Shown: positions 8,761 through 18,335, counted from the stretch's first letter. The stretch: DNA of 64,000 nt from Flavobacterium fluviale (GCF_003312915.1 NZ_CP030261.1:868001-932000), one strand, 5' to 3'. A program made the numbers and translations. Notes: a model not told the origin generated them from the letters alone.

Positions 8761-10200
8761 ATGGTATTAAGTAGATTTTGGTTAACGATTTTTATTTCTT
8801 CGATTGTTTTTATTGTAGTCAGTTTGTTTACGGCCAATACTTATACTATTGATTCTGTTTTAAATGGAAAGAAAGACGATCCTGTTTTAGTCTCTGAAAA
8901 ATATATTGACGAACTTCCTGCTTTTATCAAAGATAGTATTCAAAAAGCGCCGGATCAAACTATGATTATCAATCGAGATACGCTGAATGCCGACTCGACT
9001 TACGTTTATAAAAACAAAACCGTAAAAATTTTTAGCGGTCTTCAGAAATCTGATGGATTACTGCCGACTTGTAAAAGCACTTTAGTCGATTTGATTTTAC
9101 CGCTTATCGCCTATCTCGCTTTTTTCTGCGGATTAATGGAACTTTTAATTATTTCAGGGGCTTCTGGAAAATTGGCAAAAGGATTGAGCCCGGTATTTGT
9201 AAAAGTTTTCCCGAGTATCCCTAAAAATCACCCCTCGATTTCATACATGACTTTAAACTTTGCTGCCAATTTCTTAGGATTAGATTCGGCTGCAACTCCG
9301 TTTGGACTAAAAGCCATGGAAAGTTTGCAGGAAATTAACCCCGATAAAGACAAAGCGAGCGATGCACAAATTATGTTTATGTGCCTTCACGCGTCTGGTT
9401 TAACTTTAATTGCAACTTCAATCATTGGTTACCGCGCGGCTGCAAATGCCACAAATCCTGCTGATGTAATGCTTCCTTGTATCATTACTTCATTCATTGG
9501 TACCATTGCCGCTTTCTTAATTGTCGGAATCAAACAAAAAATCAACTTCAAAAGTGCTTCGCTTTTAATTGGTTTGATGGGTTTAATCGCTGCAATTGTT
9601 GGTTTATTAATGTACGTGAATCACTTAGATTTAATCGGAAAAAATTATTTCACTTCTAACCTTTCAGGATTAATACTTTTGGCGATTATTGCTTTTACGC
9701 TGATTTTTTCATTTTTAAACGAACAAAAATTTAAAGATGCAAACACAACTGTTTTCGACACTTTTGTAGTTGGAGCGAATAACGGAGTTAAAACAGGAGT
9801 TACTATTTTTCCTTATGTATTAGGAATGTTAGTCGCAATTTCATTGTTCAGAAACAGCGGATTATTCGAAATTATAAGTGACGGAATCGGATTTATCTTT
9901 TCGAATTTAGGCGTAAGCAAAGAAATTACAAATGCACTTCCTGTTGCAATGCTGCGTCCGTTTAGTTCGGCGGGATCAAGAGGTTTCTTAATCGATTCGA
10001 TGAACACCTTCGGGGCCGATTCTTTAACAGCTAGATTGAGCAGTATTTTTCAATGCAGTGCAGAAAGTACGTTTTATGTAATTGCTGTTTATTTTGGTTC
10101 TGTAAACATCAAAAATACCCGTTATGCGTTAGGAACAATGCTTTTGGTAGACTTAATTTGTGTTATCACAGCTATTTTTGTTGCAACTTGGTTCTTTTAA
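8761..10200 (+). CDS. nucleoside-recognition (Gate) domain membrane protein, SpmA-SpmB fusion type
   Basis: A 479-residue inner-membrane protein with a first helix at about 7-27 and a periplasmic loop to about residue 100. Two Gate/nucleoside-recognition domains follow: one around LNFAANFLGLDSAATPFGLKAM (split SpmA-like) and the other around GVKTGVTIFPYVLGMLVAI and LRPFSSAGSRGFLID (SpmB-like). Many Bacteroidota encode SpmA and SpmB as a single chain like this. These proteins resemble gated transporters; the cargo is unknown outside sporulating bacteria. The palindrome touching its start codon suggests dedicated control. A long terminator-like hairpin follows. Confidence 0.8.
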   Translation: MVLSRFWLTIFISSIVFIVVSLFTANTYTIDSVLNGKKDDPVLVSEKYIDELPAFIKDSIQKAPDQTMIINRDTLNADSTYVYKNKTVKIFSGLQKSDGLLPTCKSTLVDLILPLIAYLAFFCGLMELLIISGASGKLAKGLSPVFVKVFPSIPKNHPSISYMTLNFAANFLGLDSAATPFGLKAMESLQEINPDKDKASDAQIMFMCLHASGLTLIATSIIGYRAAANATNPADVMLPCIITSFIGTIAAFLIVGIKQKINFKSASLLIGLMGLIAAIVGLLMYVNHLDLIGKNYFTSNLSGLILLAIIAFTLIFSFLNEQKFKDANTTVFDTFVVGANNGVKTGVTIFPYVLGMLVAISLFRNSGLFEIISDGIGFIFSNLGVSKEITNALPVAMLRPFSSAGSRGFLIDSMNTFGADSLTARLSSIFQCSAESTFYVIAVYFGSVNIKNTRYALGTMLLVDLICVITAIFVATWFF

Positions 10201-10230
10201 AACATAAAAAAATCACTATTTAAATATTTA

Positions 10231-10282
10231 AAAAAGAAGGCAATAGATTATTCGTTTTTATAATTCTAGCCTTCTTTTTTTC
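10231..10282 (+). terminator. terminator-like hairpin
   Basis: The arms AAAAAGAAGGC and GCCTTCTTTTTTT are separated by about 28 nt. The paired stem plus T run suits a rho-independent terminator of the upstream gene. Confidence 0.6.
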
Positions 10283-10355
10283 TTTTTCTGTAAAAAGCTA
10301 AGAGAATTTCATACTTTAGGGCTTCAAATATTAAAACAATTAAATATCCCCCAAT

Positions 10356-11033
10356 ATGTTTAAATGGTTTTTTAATAAAAAAAAGGAAACTGAAATTTTT
10401 GAACAGACGCAGCCTGCAGAACCGATTCAATTTACTGAAGAAGCGCAGCCTCTTGAAAATGCCGCGCCTGAAACAAATAGTTTCGAACCCAATAAAATTG
10501 ACTGGCTCATAAACGATTCTATCTTGACTTTTATGCCTCGTGAATTGTATATGCACTATACCGATGCGAATACTCTAAAAGATCTTCAAAATCCATCTTG
10601 GCAAAATCAGGGAATATATTTTTGGAAAGAGAAAGAAGCTTTTGAAAACAAATCTCTTCCCGAATTTTTTGAAACTATGGATCAAAAATTATTCGTTATC
10701 AATAAAGCTCCCGATTATATCGATCTTGTTTCTGGAAAAGCGATGCCTTGGTTTGGAATGCCTGGCGGCGGTGAAAAATTCTTTTTTAGATATGATGAAA
10801 GCACTCCGGTAACCTTAGAAGAAGTTCATAAACTCAATATCATCAAATATGTCAAAATTGTAGAATTGAATTATGATAATCTCAGCGTTTTAAATGATCG
10901 TGATAATTACTGCTTTTTGATTGATCCGTATGAAGTAAAATTTGAAAACCAGCTTTTCTACCTTAACGGAGAAAAAATATCTTTAGCAGAACTTTATCAA
11001 AAAAAGAAACTTTTAGTTTTATCACTAGAATAG
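10356..11033 (+). CDS. uncharacterised protein with TNT-like (NAD glycohydrolase toxin) core motif
   Basis: A 225-residue protein without signal peptide. Residues 1-45 are a charged, Pro/Glu-rich linker. The core has the order seen in TNT/DUF4237 toxins: an SLPEFF loop (100-105), a strand LFVINKA (112-118), then PWFGMPGGGEKFFF (131-144), and a closing segment VTLEEVHKLNIIKYV (152-166). TNT proteins hydrolyse NAD+; their core motif usually reads PWFGQPGGGxQ, and here the final glutamine position is E140. The assignment is by motif order alone. If the fold is right, the Q-to-E change could mean altered or absent activity. It is followed after 18 nt by a lipoprotein gene. No immunity gene or secretion signal was recognised. 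Confidence 0.45.
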   Translation: MFKWFFNKKKETEIFEQTQPAEPIQFTEEAQPLENAAPETNSFEPNKIDWLINDSILTFMPRELYMHYTDANTLKDLQNPSWQNQGIYFWKEKEAFENKSLPEFFETMDQKLFVINKAPDYIDLVSGKAMPWFGMPGGGEKFFFRYDESTPVTLEEVHKLNIIKYVKIVELNYDNLSVLNDRDNYCFLIDPYEVKFENQLFYLNGEKISLAELYQKKKLLVLSLE

Positions 11034-11051
11034 TAATATTAATCAATCCCC

Positions 11052-11798
11052 ATGAAAATACCACTTCTTCTTTTTTCAATCCTTTTGATCGGATGCCAAA
11101 ACACAAAATCTACAGAAACAGAAGCAATTGCAGCATTAGCAGAAATTCAAGAGATTTCAATTGAATCAGAGGATTCTGCAGACGACAAAGTTATTAAAAC
11201 AGATACTGTAGCGATCTATGTAAACGAAGAACAATCGTCTAAAGACTATATTCTGGCTAATCTGATAGAAAAAAAAGTAGATGAAGACAGTATTGTTTCG
11301 GTTAAATTTAGATTAGATTTTTATCAAAATAAAAAGAAAACAGCATCATCAAAAATTGTGATTAACAGTTTTGATAATGGATCTGACTGGGTGGCTTCTT
11401 ATGGATTGACATCGGAAACATCAAAAGATTCTCCATTTATACAAATCTCAGTCGGATATCCTGCATGCGGTTATACCCATGATAATTATTTATATTACCT
11501 AAAAAACAACACTTTACAATTAGTGCATCAGTGGAAAACAATGTCAGACAGCGGCTGGGGAAGCTGGGTAGAAATTGCAAACCCTTCTAAAAATGCTGAC
11601 CCGAAATCCTTTTATTGCAAAACTGTTGCATTTACACCTGCAGATGAAGATGAGAACCTTGACATGGGAATCCTTACACACTCAGATTCAATCTCTTTTG
11701 AAATAAAAGGAACTCAATGGAGCAAAAGATTGTTATCTGCAAAGGATAAAGCATATTTCGAAAAAAAGATGACTTTCGATCAATTTAACAGTCAATAG
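11052..11798 (+). CDS. lipoprotein of unknown function
   Basis: A 248-residue protein with a lipoprotein signal, lipobox LLIGC with C15 as the acylated residue, followed by a low-complexity acidic region. The C-terminal domain carries a cysteine pair far apart (YPACGYTHDNYLYY and KSFYCKTVAF) that could form a disulfide outside the cytoplasm. No enzymatic motif is recognised. It begins 18 nt after the TNT-like gene on the same strand, so the two are probably co-transcribed. An immunity or binding partner role is possible but unsupported beyond this spacing. Confidence 0.6.
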   Translation: MKIPLLLFSILLIGCQNTKSTETEAIAALAEIQEISIESEDSADDKVIKTDTVAIYVNEEQSSKDYILANLIEKKVDEDSIVSVKFRLDFYQNKKKTASSKIVINSFDNGSDWVASYGLTSETSKDSPFIQISVGYPACGYTHDNYLYYLKNNTLQLVHQWKTMSDSGWGSWVEIANPSKNADPKSFYCKTVAFTPADEDENLDMGILTHSDSISFEIKGTQWSKRLLSAKDKAYFEKKMTFDQFNSQ

Positions 11799-11871
11799 CA
11801 AAAGTGTTCAGAAGTCTTATTCAAATTCTTTCTTAGGTAAATAATTTCTAAATTTGTCAAAAAACAAAACA

Positions 11872-13476
11872 ATGATTGATTTTATATACCAAGATCCTTA
11901 TCCGATCTTAAAGGATGATACGCAGTACCGCAAAATCACCTCAGATTTTGTGAAAGTGGAACAATTTGGAGAACGTGAAGTTTTAACCGTTGATCCAAAA
12001 GGTTTAGAATTATTGGCTGAAGAAGCTTTGACAGATGTTTCGTTTATGCTTAGAACGAGCCATTTGCAAAAACTAAGAAAAATTCTTGATGATCCAGAAG
12101 CTACAGATAACGACCGTTTTGTGGCATACAATTTACTTCAAAATGCATCTGTTGCCGCCGAAGGTCAGTTACCAAGCTGTCAAGATACTGGAACTGCAAT
12201 TGTAATGGCCAAAAAAGGCGAAAGCATTTTTACTGGTGTTGATGACGCAGAATGGTTAAGCCGAGGAATTTTTAATACGTACCAAAAAAGAAATTTACGT
12301 TATTCGCAGATTGTGCCTATTTCGATGTTTGAAGAAAAGAATTCAGGTTCCAATCTTCCGGCTCAAATTGATATTTATGCTAAAAAAGGAACTTCTTACG
12401 AATTCTTGTTTATGGCAAAAGGAGGAGGATCTGCAAACAAAACTTATTTATACCAGCAGACAAAATCTTTGTTGAATGAAAAGTCGTTAGATGAATTCAT
12501 CCGAACAAAAATTAAAGATTTAGGAACTTCTGCCTGTCCTCCATACCACTTAGCTTTGGTTATTGGCGGCACTTCTGCAGAAGCTAACTTAAGTGCTGTT
12601 AAAAAAGCATCTGCAGGATATTATGATAATCTTCCAACTTCAGGAAATATGTCTGGACAGGCTTTCCGTGATTTTGAGTGGGAAGAACGTGTTCAGAAAA
12701 TCTGTCAGGAAAGTGCAATTGGCGCTCAGTTTGGAGGAAAATATTTCACTCACGACGTTCGTGTAATTCGTTTACCGCGCCATGCAGCTTCCTGCCCTGT
12801 TGGATTAGGAGTTTCTTGTTCTGCCGATAGAAATATTAAAGGCAAAATTACCAAAGAAGGAATTTTTGTGGAGCAATTAGAAGTAAATCCGAAACAATTT
12901 TTACCAGAAACGGCTCCACATTTAGAAGCGCCAGTAGAAATTGATTTAGATCAGCCAATGGCAGATATCTTGGCAAAATTATCTCAATACCCAGTTAAAA
13001 CGCGTTTAAAATTAAACGGAACTGTTATTGTTGCCCGAGATATTGCCCATGCAAAAATCAAAGAATTACTGGACGCTGGAAAACCAATGCCGGAATATTT
13101 CAAAAACCATCCTGTTTATTATGCCGGTCCTGCAAAAACGCCAGACGGAATGGCTTCTGGAAGTTTCGGACCAACAACTGCTGGACGTATGGACGTTTAT
13201 GTGGATGAATTCCAAAAAAATGGCGGAAGTATGATTATGCTGGCAAAAGGAAACCGTACTAAACAAGTTACTGATGCCTGCGGCAAATACGGCGGATTCT
13301 ATTTAGGTTCTATTGGAGGGCCTGCGGCAATTCTGGCACAAGATAATATCTTAAAAGTTGAAGTGGTTGATTTTGAAGAATTAGGAATGGAAGCTGTTCG
13401 TAAAATCACCGTTAAAGATTTCCCTGCATTCATTATTACCGATGATAAAGGAAATGACTTTTTTGCAAACTTATAA
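11872..13476 (+). CDS. fumA: class I fumarate hydratase (iron-sulfur)
   Basis: A 534-residue class I fumarase, interconverting fumarate and L-malate in the TCA cycle with a [4Fe-4S] cluster. The N-terminal alpha domain shows [23 protein letters not shown] and [11 protein letters not shown]; cysteines in [11 protein letters not shown] and [13 protein letters not shown] fit the cluster ligands. The C-terminal beta domain contains [20 protein letters not shown] and GGPAAILA, so both domains are fused as in E. coli FumA/FumB. ATG at 11872 is preferred over the TTG 18 bases earlier. TAAATTTG at 11849-11856 resembles a -7 element, but no convincing -33 TTG was found. Confidence 0.93.
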   Translation: MIDFIYQDPYPILKDDTQYRKITSDFVKVEQFGEREVLTVDPKGLELLAEEALTDVSFMLRTSHLQKLRKILDDPEATDNDRFVAYNLLQNASVAAEGQLPSCQDTGTAIVMAKKGESIFTGVDDAEWLSRGIFNTYQKRNLRYSQIVPISMFEEKNSGSNLPAQIDIYAKKGTSYEFLFMAKGGGSANKTYLYQQTKSLLNEKSLDEFIRTKIKDLGTSACPPYHLALVIGGTSAEANLSAVKKASAGYYDNLPTSGNMSGQAFRDFEWEERVQKICQESAIGAQFGGKYFTHDVRVIRLPRHAASCPVGLGVSCSADRNIKGKITKEGIFVEQLEVNPKQFLPETAPHLEAPVEIDLDQPMADILAKLSQYPVKTRLKLNGTVIVARDIAHAKIKELLDAGKPMPEYFKNHPVYYAGPAKTPDGMASGSFGPTTAGRMDVYVDEFQKNGGSMIMLAKGNRTKQVTDACGKYGGFYLGSIGGPAAILAQDNILKVEVVDFEELGMEAVRKITVKDFPAFIITDDKGNDFFANL

Positions 13477-13482
13477 CTTTTT

Positions 13483-13597
13483 TTTGCCGCGAAGGCGCTA
13501 AGACACTAAGTTGTAGATTATATATTAAGTAATAAAAAAACCGCTAATAGCGGTTTTTTTATTTAGCAACTTTGTGCCATAGCGCCTTAGCGGCAAA
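13483..13597. repeat. two-armed intergenic hairpin enclosing a terminator (GCGCTAAG word)
   Basis: The outer arms at 13483-13513 and 13567-13597 are reverse complements at 27 of 31 positions by hand count. Both contain the word AAGGCGCTA or its complement. A classical terminator stem sits in the loop. The right arm ends exactly at the stop codon of the convergent PAS gene. Confidence 0.8.
13534..13560. terminator. bidirectional terminator between fumA and the PAS gene
   Basis: A-run, stem CCGCTA / TAGCGG, T-run. Symmetric A and T runs allow function for both convergent genes. Confidence 0.88.
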
Positions 13598-14098
13598 TCA
13601 AGCACTTAAATCCTGTTTTTCAAAAGCAATAAAATGAGATACTTCGCCATTTAAATTAAAAACTGGGAAAGCATCTATTTTACATCTATAAGTTTTTCCG
13701 TTTTTTCTATAGTTTTCGAGTGTTTTTTCAAAAGGAATCTTCTTTTTTAAGGCTTCTCTAATTTCTTTTAAATCCTTTTTAGAAGTGGCAGGACCTTGAA
13801 ACATTTTTGGTGATTGACCCAAAATTTCTTCTTGTTTATAGCCTGTCATTTTTTTGATACCGCTTGAAGCGAAAACTATTTTAAAATCCAGATCCGTAAC
13901 TACAACTACTTCTTCTTTAATTCTTTCTTGAATATTGAGCTTTTCTTCGTTCCAAGTATATTGATTTGAAATTTGATTTACTTTCTCCAAATCTGTAGTC
14001 AGTGCTTTTAGCTCGTTTAGATATTCATAGTGAAAATCCCAAGCTAAAATTGGAACTGAATTTCGTTGCAAAAAATCATCAGAGCCTGTGTTTTTCAT
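13598..14098 (-). CDS. single PAS-domain protein, LOV-like without the photoactive cysteine
   Basis: A 166-residue protein with a helical N-terminal part (1-62) and one PAS domain (about 63-162). The domain contains VVVTDLDFKIVFASSGIKKMTGY, GQSPKMFQG and YRKNGKTYRCKIDAFPVFN. The region around GQSPKMFQG aligns with the LOV signature GxNCRFLQG, but the flavin-adduct cysteine is replaced by proline (SPKMFQ). No kinase, HTH or cyclase output domain is attached, so it must act through a partner. Light sensing by a cysteinyl adduct is excluded by the residue; ligand or redox sensing is possible. It is convergent with fumA and lies downstream of dinB on the same strand. Confidence 0.72.
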   Translation of the reverse strand: MKNTGSDDFLQRNSVPILAWDFHYEYLNELKALTTDLEKVNQISNQYTWNEEKLNIQERIKEEVVVVTDLDFKIVFASSGIKKMTGYKQEEILGQSPKMFQGPATSKKDLKEIREALKKKIPFEKTLENYRKNGKTYRCKIDAFPVFNLNGEVSHFIAFEKQDLSA

Positions 14099-14197
14099 AA
14101 AAAATGATTTAGATCATCAACAAATCTTTATCAAAGATAAATAAAAACTCCTGTATAGGCTTACAGTATTATATTAATATAAGCTTAAAAGTGATTA

Positions 14198-15280
14198 CTA
14201 AAAAGTAAACTTTAGCTGAACCACAACAGCTTTTTTAATTTCCGTATTCAAATTACTCAGGGAAATTCCGAGCAGCCGTACGGAATCTTTCATTTTTTCC
14301 TGATACAATAACTCTTCTACGTTTTCCATAATCAAGCTTTTATCAGCAATAAAATATGGGATTGTTTTACTTCTTGTCTGCTGCGTAAAATCGCTGTATT
14401 TAATTTTCAGAGTAATCGTTTTACCTGAAATATTATGTTTTTTCAAACGCTTTTCTAGTGAAACTGCAATTCGTTCCAATTGTTCCATCATAAAGATTTC
14501 CGAAGAAAGATTTACATCAAAAGTATGTTCTGCCGCAACAGATTTGGTAATTCGGGATGATTTTACTTCGCTGTTATGAATACCGCGAACGACATTGTAA
14601 TAAAAAGCTCCAGATTTCCCGAAATGTTTCTCCAAAAATTCCAGCGATTTGCTTTTCAGATCAGTTCCCGTAAAAATTCCAAGCTGATACATTTTTTCTG
14701 TTGTCACTTTTCCAACTCCGTAGAACTTACGAATGGGCAGTTCTTCCAAAAAAGCTTCAACTTCATCCGGATTTACCGTCTTTTGTCCGTTTGGCTTATT
14801 ATAATCACTCGCAATTTTAGCCACAAATTTATTGACCGAAATTCCCGCAGAAGCTGTTAACCCAACTTCATTAAAAATTCTTAACCGGATTTCCTGTGCC
14901 AATAAACTTGCACTCGGATTTCCTTTTTTATTTTGGGTAACATCCAAATAAGCTTCGTCAAGCGAAAGAGGTTCAACCAAATCGGTGTAATCGTTGAATA
15001 TTTTATGAATTTTGGATGAAATCTCTTTATAACGGTCAAATCTAGGGCGCACAAAAATAATTTCTGGACAATATTTTTTAGCCAAAACGCCACTTATGGC
15101 ACTTCGAACACCAAATTTTCGCGCTTCATAACTTGCAGCCGAAACCACTCCCCTATTTTCTGATCCGCCGACTGCAACAGGTTTGCCTCGCAATTCGGGA
15201 TTATCCATCTGCTCGACCGATGCGTAAAAAGCATCCATATCGATGTGAATAATTTTGCGATATATTGGTGTTTCAGACAT
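14198..15280 (-). CDS. dinB: DNA polymerase IV
   Basis: A 360-residue Y-family translesion polymerase. Catalytic acids are in IHIDMDAFYASVEQ (residues 11-24) and SLDEAYLDVT. The steric-gate region is FYASVE, and the palm/finger segments PVAVGGSENRGVVSAASYEARKFG and the helix-hairpin-helix thumb (IRKFYGVGKVTTEKMYQLGI) are intact. The little-finger domain follows. The C-terminus AVVQLKFTF is a plausible beta-clamp-binding QLxF-type motif. It is read on the strand opposite to fumA and diverges from the phosphoesterase gene 139 nt away. Confidence 0.93.
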   Translation of the reverse strand: MSETPIYRKIIHIDMDAFYASVEQMDNPELRGKPVAVGGSENRGVVSAASYEARKFGVRSAISGVLAKKYCPEIIFVRPRFDRYKEISSKIHKIFNDYTDLVEPLSLDEAYLDVTQNKKGNPSASLLAQEIRLRIFNEVGLTASAGISVNKFVAKIASDYNKPNGQKTVNPDEVEAFLEELPIRKFYGVGKVTTEKMYQLGIFTGTDLKSKSLEFLEKHFGKSGAFYYNVVRGIHNSEVKSSRITKSVAAEHTFDVNLSSEIFMMEQLERIAVSLEKRLKKHNISGKTITLKIKYSDFTQQTRSKTIPYFIADKSLIMENVEELLYQEKMKDSVRLLGISLSNLNTEIKKAVVVQLKFTF

Positions 15281-15419
15281 GCCACAAATTTAAAAAGTAA
15301 AGCAATAAAAAAGTGCTTCAAATAGTTATAAATAATATCAATCTTTAAAGAATATAGATTCGATGAGTTCAAACCAATTATTCTTTCTATTTTTGTTCTT
15401 CTACTCGAAAAATTAAATA

Positions 15420-16154
15420 ATGCGAACATTTGTTATAGGTGACATTCACGGCGGATTACTTGCACTTGAACAAGTGATGCAAAGAGCCGAAGTTACTACA
15501 GAAGATACACTAATTTTTTTGGGCGATTATGTTGACGGCTGGAGTCAGTCGGTTGAAGTAATCGACTATTTGATTGATTTAAAAACTAAGCAAAAATGCA
15601 TCTGCATAAGAGGAAATCATGATCAGCTGGCATTGGACTGGCTGGAAAACAGACATGATGATTTTGATGAAGAAATGTGGTACAAACATGGCGGGAAAGC
15701 AACGGTTGAAGGTTATGCTAAAATTTCTTCCGATAAAAAGAGAGCACATATCGAATTTTTAGAAAATCTTCAGGATTATTATCTCGACGATCAAAATCGT
15801 TTATTTGTCCACGCTGGATTTACCAATTTGAATGGTGTGAAATGGGAATATTTTTCTAAGCTTTTCTACTGGGACAGAACCCTTTGGGAAACGGCTCTTT
15901 CATTAGACCCAAAATTAAAAGAAGACGATTTAAACTATCCGAAAAGATTTAGCGTTTATAAAGAAGTTTACATAGGGCATACTCCTGTTACACGAATAGG
16001 AAAAACCGTTCCTGTAAACAAAGCTTGTGTCTGGAATGTCGATACTGGGGCAGCCTTTCGAGGTCCGCTGACCATTTTGAATGTCGACACCAAAGAATAC
16101 TGGCAAAGCGAGCCATTGAACGAACTCTATTTTAACGAAAAAGGTAGGAATTAA
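15420..16154 (+). CDS. metallophosphoesterase, bacterial serine/threonine phosphatase type
   Basis: A 244-residue calcineurin-like phosphoesterase. The metal-binding motifs are in order: GDIHGG (residues 7-12), GDYVDGW (39-45), RGNHDQL, and later histidines in VHAGF and GHTPV. This resembles bacterial PrpA/ApaH-like protein phosphatases with a dinuclear metal centre. The substrate (phosphoprotein, Ap4A or other) is not determined by sequence. The start is the ATG overlapping the preceding TAA. It is followed after 51 nt by an outer-membrane protein gene. Confidence 0.85.
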   Translation: MRTFVIGDIHGGLLALEQVMQRAEVTTEDTLIFLGDYVDGWSQSVEVIDYLIDLKTKQKCICIRGNHDQLALDWLENRHDDFDEEMWYKHGGKATVEGYAKISSDKKRAHIEFLENLQDYYLDDQNRLFVHAGFTNLNGVKWEYFSKLFYWDRTLWETALSLDPKLKEDDLNYPKRFSVYKEVYIGHTPVTRIGKTVPVNKACVWNVDTGAAFRGPLTILNVDTKEYWQSEPLNELYFNEKGRN

Positions 16155-16205
16155 TTTATTTAAAATTTATTTTTGCCACTCAAAATAATTAATATTTAAA
16201 ATTTT

Positions 16206-16736
16206 ATGAAAAAGGTTATTACACTCTTGTTTTTAGTATCATTCGGATTTATTAATGCGCAGCAAGCCTTCACTGGTAAAGGTGACACTAGAGTAAACGT
16301 TGGTGCTAATCTTCAAGATGGTGGTTCTGGAATTCAGGGATCTATTGATTTTGGTTTAGGAGAAAATTTCTCTTTTGGTTTTGTTGCAAACTATTTATTA
16401 GGAGTTGATAATTTTAACGGTTTTTACCACGGAAGTACTGTTGCTTATACTGATGAAAAACCAGATTTCGGTGATCGCTTTGATGCGAAAGCAAGAATTA
16501 ATGCTAATTTATCTAGTGTAATTGGTGTAGAACAATTAGACGTTTACCCTGGGCTAAGTTTAGGTTTACATAATTTCGGAGCTCATGTTGGCGGCCGTTA
16601 TTTCTTTACTGACGGATTTGGTGTTTTCACAGAAATTGGATTCCCAATTGCAAAATACGGCACAAACAATGATCCTTTTTATCATTTAAATAATCAAGCG
16701 ACTTTTAGTTTAGGAGCTTCATTTAATTTGCAATAG
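16206..16736 (+). CDS. outer-membrane beta-barrel protein, function unknown
   Basis: A 176-residue protein with a typical signal peptide (MKKVITLLFLVSFGFINAQ). The mature part is a run of short amphipathic strands rich in Gly, Phe and Tyr. It ends with aromatic/polar alternation and a terminal FNLQ, as in small eight-stranded barrels. A GGRYFFTDGFGVFTEIGFPI stretch resembles strands of OmpW/OmpX-like proteins. No enzymatic or receptor motif is seen. A symmetric terminator and large word-repeat hairpin follow. Confidence 0.7.
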   Translation: MKKVITLLFLVSFGFINAQQAFTGKGDTRVNVGANLQDGGSGIQGSIDFGLGENFSFGFVANYLLGVDNFNGFYHGSTVAYTDEKPDFGDRFDAKARINANLSSVIGVEQLDVYPGLSLGLHNFGAHVGGRYFFTDGFGVFTEIGFPIAKYGTNNDPFYHLNNQATFSLGASFNLQ

Positions 16737-16744
16737 CTTTTTTT

Positions 16745-16883
16745 GAGAGGGACAAAGGTTCAAAGGGACAAAGGTTCAGAGATTTACTAGCATAAAAAAA
16801 ACCGCTTGATAGCGGTTTTTTTTATTTATATAATTTTGTCCCTTTGAACCTTTGAACCTTTGAACCTTTGCTCCTTTGAACCT
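16745..16883. repeat. two-armed intergenic hairpin enclosing a terminator (GGGACAAAGGTTCAAA word)
   Basis: The left arm has two direct copies of GGGACAAAGGTTCA. The right arm has GTCCCTTTGAACC followed by several CTTTGAAC copies. The loop holds an ordinary terminator. The architecture is the same as the element between fumA and the PAS gene, but with a different word; again the genes converge. Confidence 0.8.
16794..16823. terminator. bidirectional terminator between an outer-membrane protein gene and scoB
   Basis: A-run, stem ACCGCT / AGCGGT with loop TGAT, T-run; almost the same core as the terminator at 13.5 kb. Confidence 0.88.
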
Positions 16884-16887
16884 AAAA

Positions 16888-17541
16888 TTAAATAATCATT
16901 TCAGGAATTTCTCCCTCAATAATCAAATCGGCTTCTGTAGATGTGATGATGTGCTCGACTGAGACACCTGGCGCGCGTTCTAAGAGTTTAAAACCTTTTT
17001 CGGTCACTTCGAGTACTGCAAGCTCAGTTACGACCTTTTTAACACATCCTACGCCTGTTAATGGCAAAGTGCATCTTTTTAAGATTTTCGACTCTCCTGC
17101 TTTGTTTACGTGCATCATGGCAACGATGATATTTTCGGCGGAAGCCACCAAATCCATCGCGCCTCCCATTCCTTTCACCATTTTTCCTGGAATCTTCCAG
17201 TTGGCAATATCTCCGTTTTCAGATACTTCCATTGCGCCTAGAATTGTCAAATCTACTTTCTGGCTTCGAATCATTCCGAAACTAAAAGCCGAATCAAAAA
17301 AACTTGCACCTGGAAGTGTTGTGATTGTTTGCTTTCCTGCATTAATAATATCGGCGTCTTCTTCTCCTGCAAAGGGAAAAGGTCCCATTCCGAGAACTCC
17401 ATTTTCACTTTGGAATTCTACTGCAATATCTTCTCTAACATAATTTGCAACCAAAGTCGGAATCCCAATTCCTAGATTTACGAAATAACGGTCTTTTACC
17501 TCTTTCGCAATTCGCTTTGCTATATCTTCTTTTGTTAACAT
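16888..17541 (-). CDS. scoB: succinyl-CoA:3-ketoacid CoA-transferase subunit B
   Basis: A 217-residue beta subunit of 3-oxoacid CoA-transferase, which moves CoA from succinyl-CoA to acetoacetate. The catalytic glutamate lies in FQSENGVLGMGPFP; GASFFDSAFSFGMIR and GGAMDLVASA are conserved family stretches. It works as a heterodimer with the product of the gene 92 nt upstream. The spacer holds an AT-rich word-repeat hairpin rather than a promoter-like sequence that can be recognised. Length is normal. Confidence 0.9.
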   Translation of the reverse strand: MLTKEDIAKRIAKEVKDRYFVNLGIGIPTLVANYVREDIAVEFQSENGVLGMGPFPFAGEEDADIINAGKQTITTLPGASFFDSAFSFGMIRSQKVDLTILGAMEVSENGDIANWKIPGKMVKGMGGAMDLVASAENIIVAMMHVNKAGESKILKRCTLPLTGVGCVKKVVTELAVLEVTEKGFKLLERAPGVSVEHIITSTEADLIIEGEIPEMII

Positions 17542-17560
17542 AAACTGAATGTGTCAATTT

Positions 17561-17636
17561 GGAAATTAGATAATTAGATAATGCTTCAGTACAATCTAAA
17601 ATTATCTAATTATCACATTTTCTAATTATCTAATTA
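17561..17636. repeat. two-armed intergenic hairpin (TAGATAATTAGATAA word)
   Basis: The left arm AATTAGATAATTAGATAAT pairs with ATTATCTAATTAT and TAATTATCTAATTA on the right. It lies between scoA and scoB, that is inside a likely transcription unit; the right arm reaches the scoA stop codon. Confidence 0.65.
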
Positions 17637-18335
17637 CGCTCTCTGTCTAACTGTGCGCTGCTCGATTCTCTTTTCAAATTTTTCTCCTTGAAAGATTCGC
17701 TGCACCATAATTCCCGGGATATGAATTTCATTTGGGTTCAAAGAACCAACAGGAACCAATTCTTCTACTTCTGCAATTGTGATCTTTCCTGCACCCGCCA
17801 TACATGCATTGAAGTTTCGGGCTGTTCCTTTGAAAATCAGATTTCCAGCTTCATCACCTTTCCAAGCTTTTACAATCGAAAAATCGGCTTTGAAAGCTTC
17901 TTCCATAATGTGCATTTTACCATTGAATTCGCGCGCTTCTTTTCCTTCAGCAACTTCGGTTCCGTAACCCGCTGGCGTAAAGAACGCAGGAATTCCTGCC
18001 TGAGCTGCACGACAGCGTTCTGCCAAAGTTCCCTGAGGTGTAAGTTCAACTTCTAATTCTCCAGAAAGCATCTGACGTTCGAACTCAGCGTTTTCTCCCA
18101 CATAAGAAGAAATCATTTTCTTGATCTGCTTTTTCTGCAATAATAACCCTAAACCAAAATCGTCGACACCTGCATTGTTTGAAATACAAGTTAAATCTGA
18201 AATGGATGTGTTTACTAGAGCTGCAATTGTATTTTCAGGGATACCGCATAAACCGAAACCGCCAAACATGATGGTCATACCGCTTTCTATTCCTTTGATA
18301 GCATCCTGAACATTATTTACTTTTTTTGTTATCAT
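17634..18335 (-). CDS. scoA: succinyl-CoA:3-ketoacid CoA-transferase subunit A
   Basis: A 233-residue alpha subunit. Family landmarks are [13 protein letters not shown] near the N-terminus (about 25-37), [38 protein letters not shown] and [20 protein letters not shown]. Together with subunit B it takes part in ketone-body or acetoacetate use. It is upstream of scoB on the same strand; the terminator belonging to the PBP gene separates it from that gene. Confidence 0.9.
   Translation of the reverse strand: MITKKVNNVQDAIKGIESGMTIMFGGFGLCGIPENTIAALVNTSISDLTCISNNAGVDDFGLGLLLQKKQIKKMISSYVGENAEFERQMLSGELEVELTPQGTLAERCRAAQAGIPAFFTPAGYGTEVAEGKEAREFNGKMHIMEEAFKADFSIVKAWKGDEAGNLIFKGTARNFNACMAGAGKITIAEVEELVPVGSLNPNEIHIPGIMVQRIFQGEKFEKRIEQRTVRQRA

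Noticed and set aside
10356..11798. A toxin-immunity pair
   Set aside because: The TNT-like protein lacks an export signal, the catalytic position is altered, and the neighbour is an exported lipoprotein, which does not fit cytoplasmic immunity.
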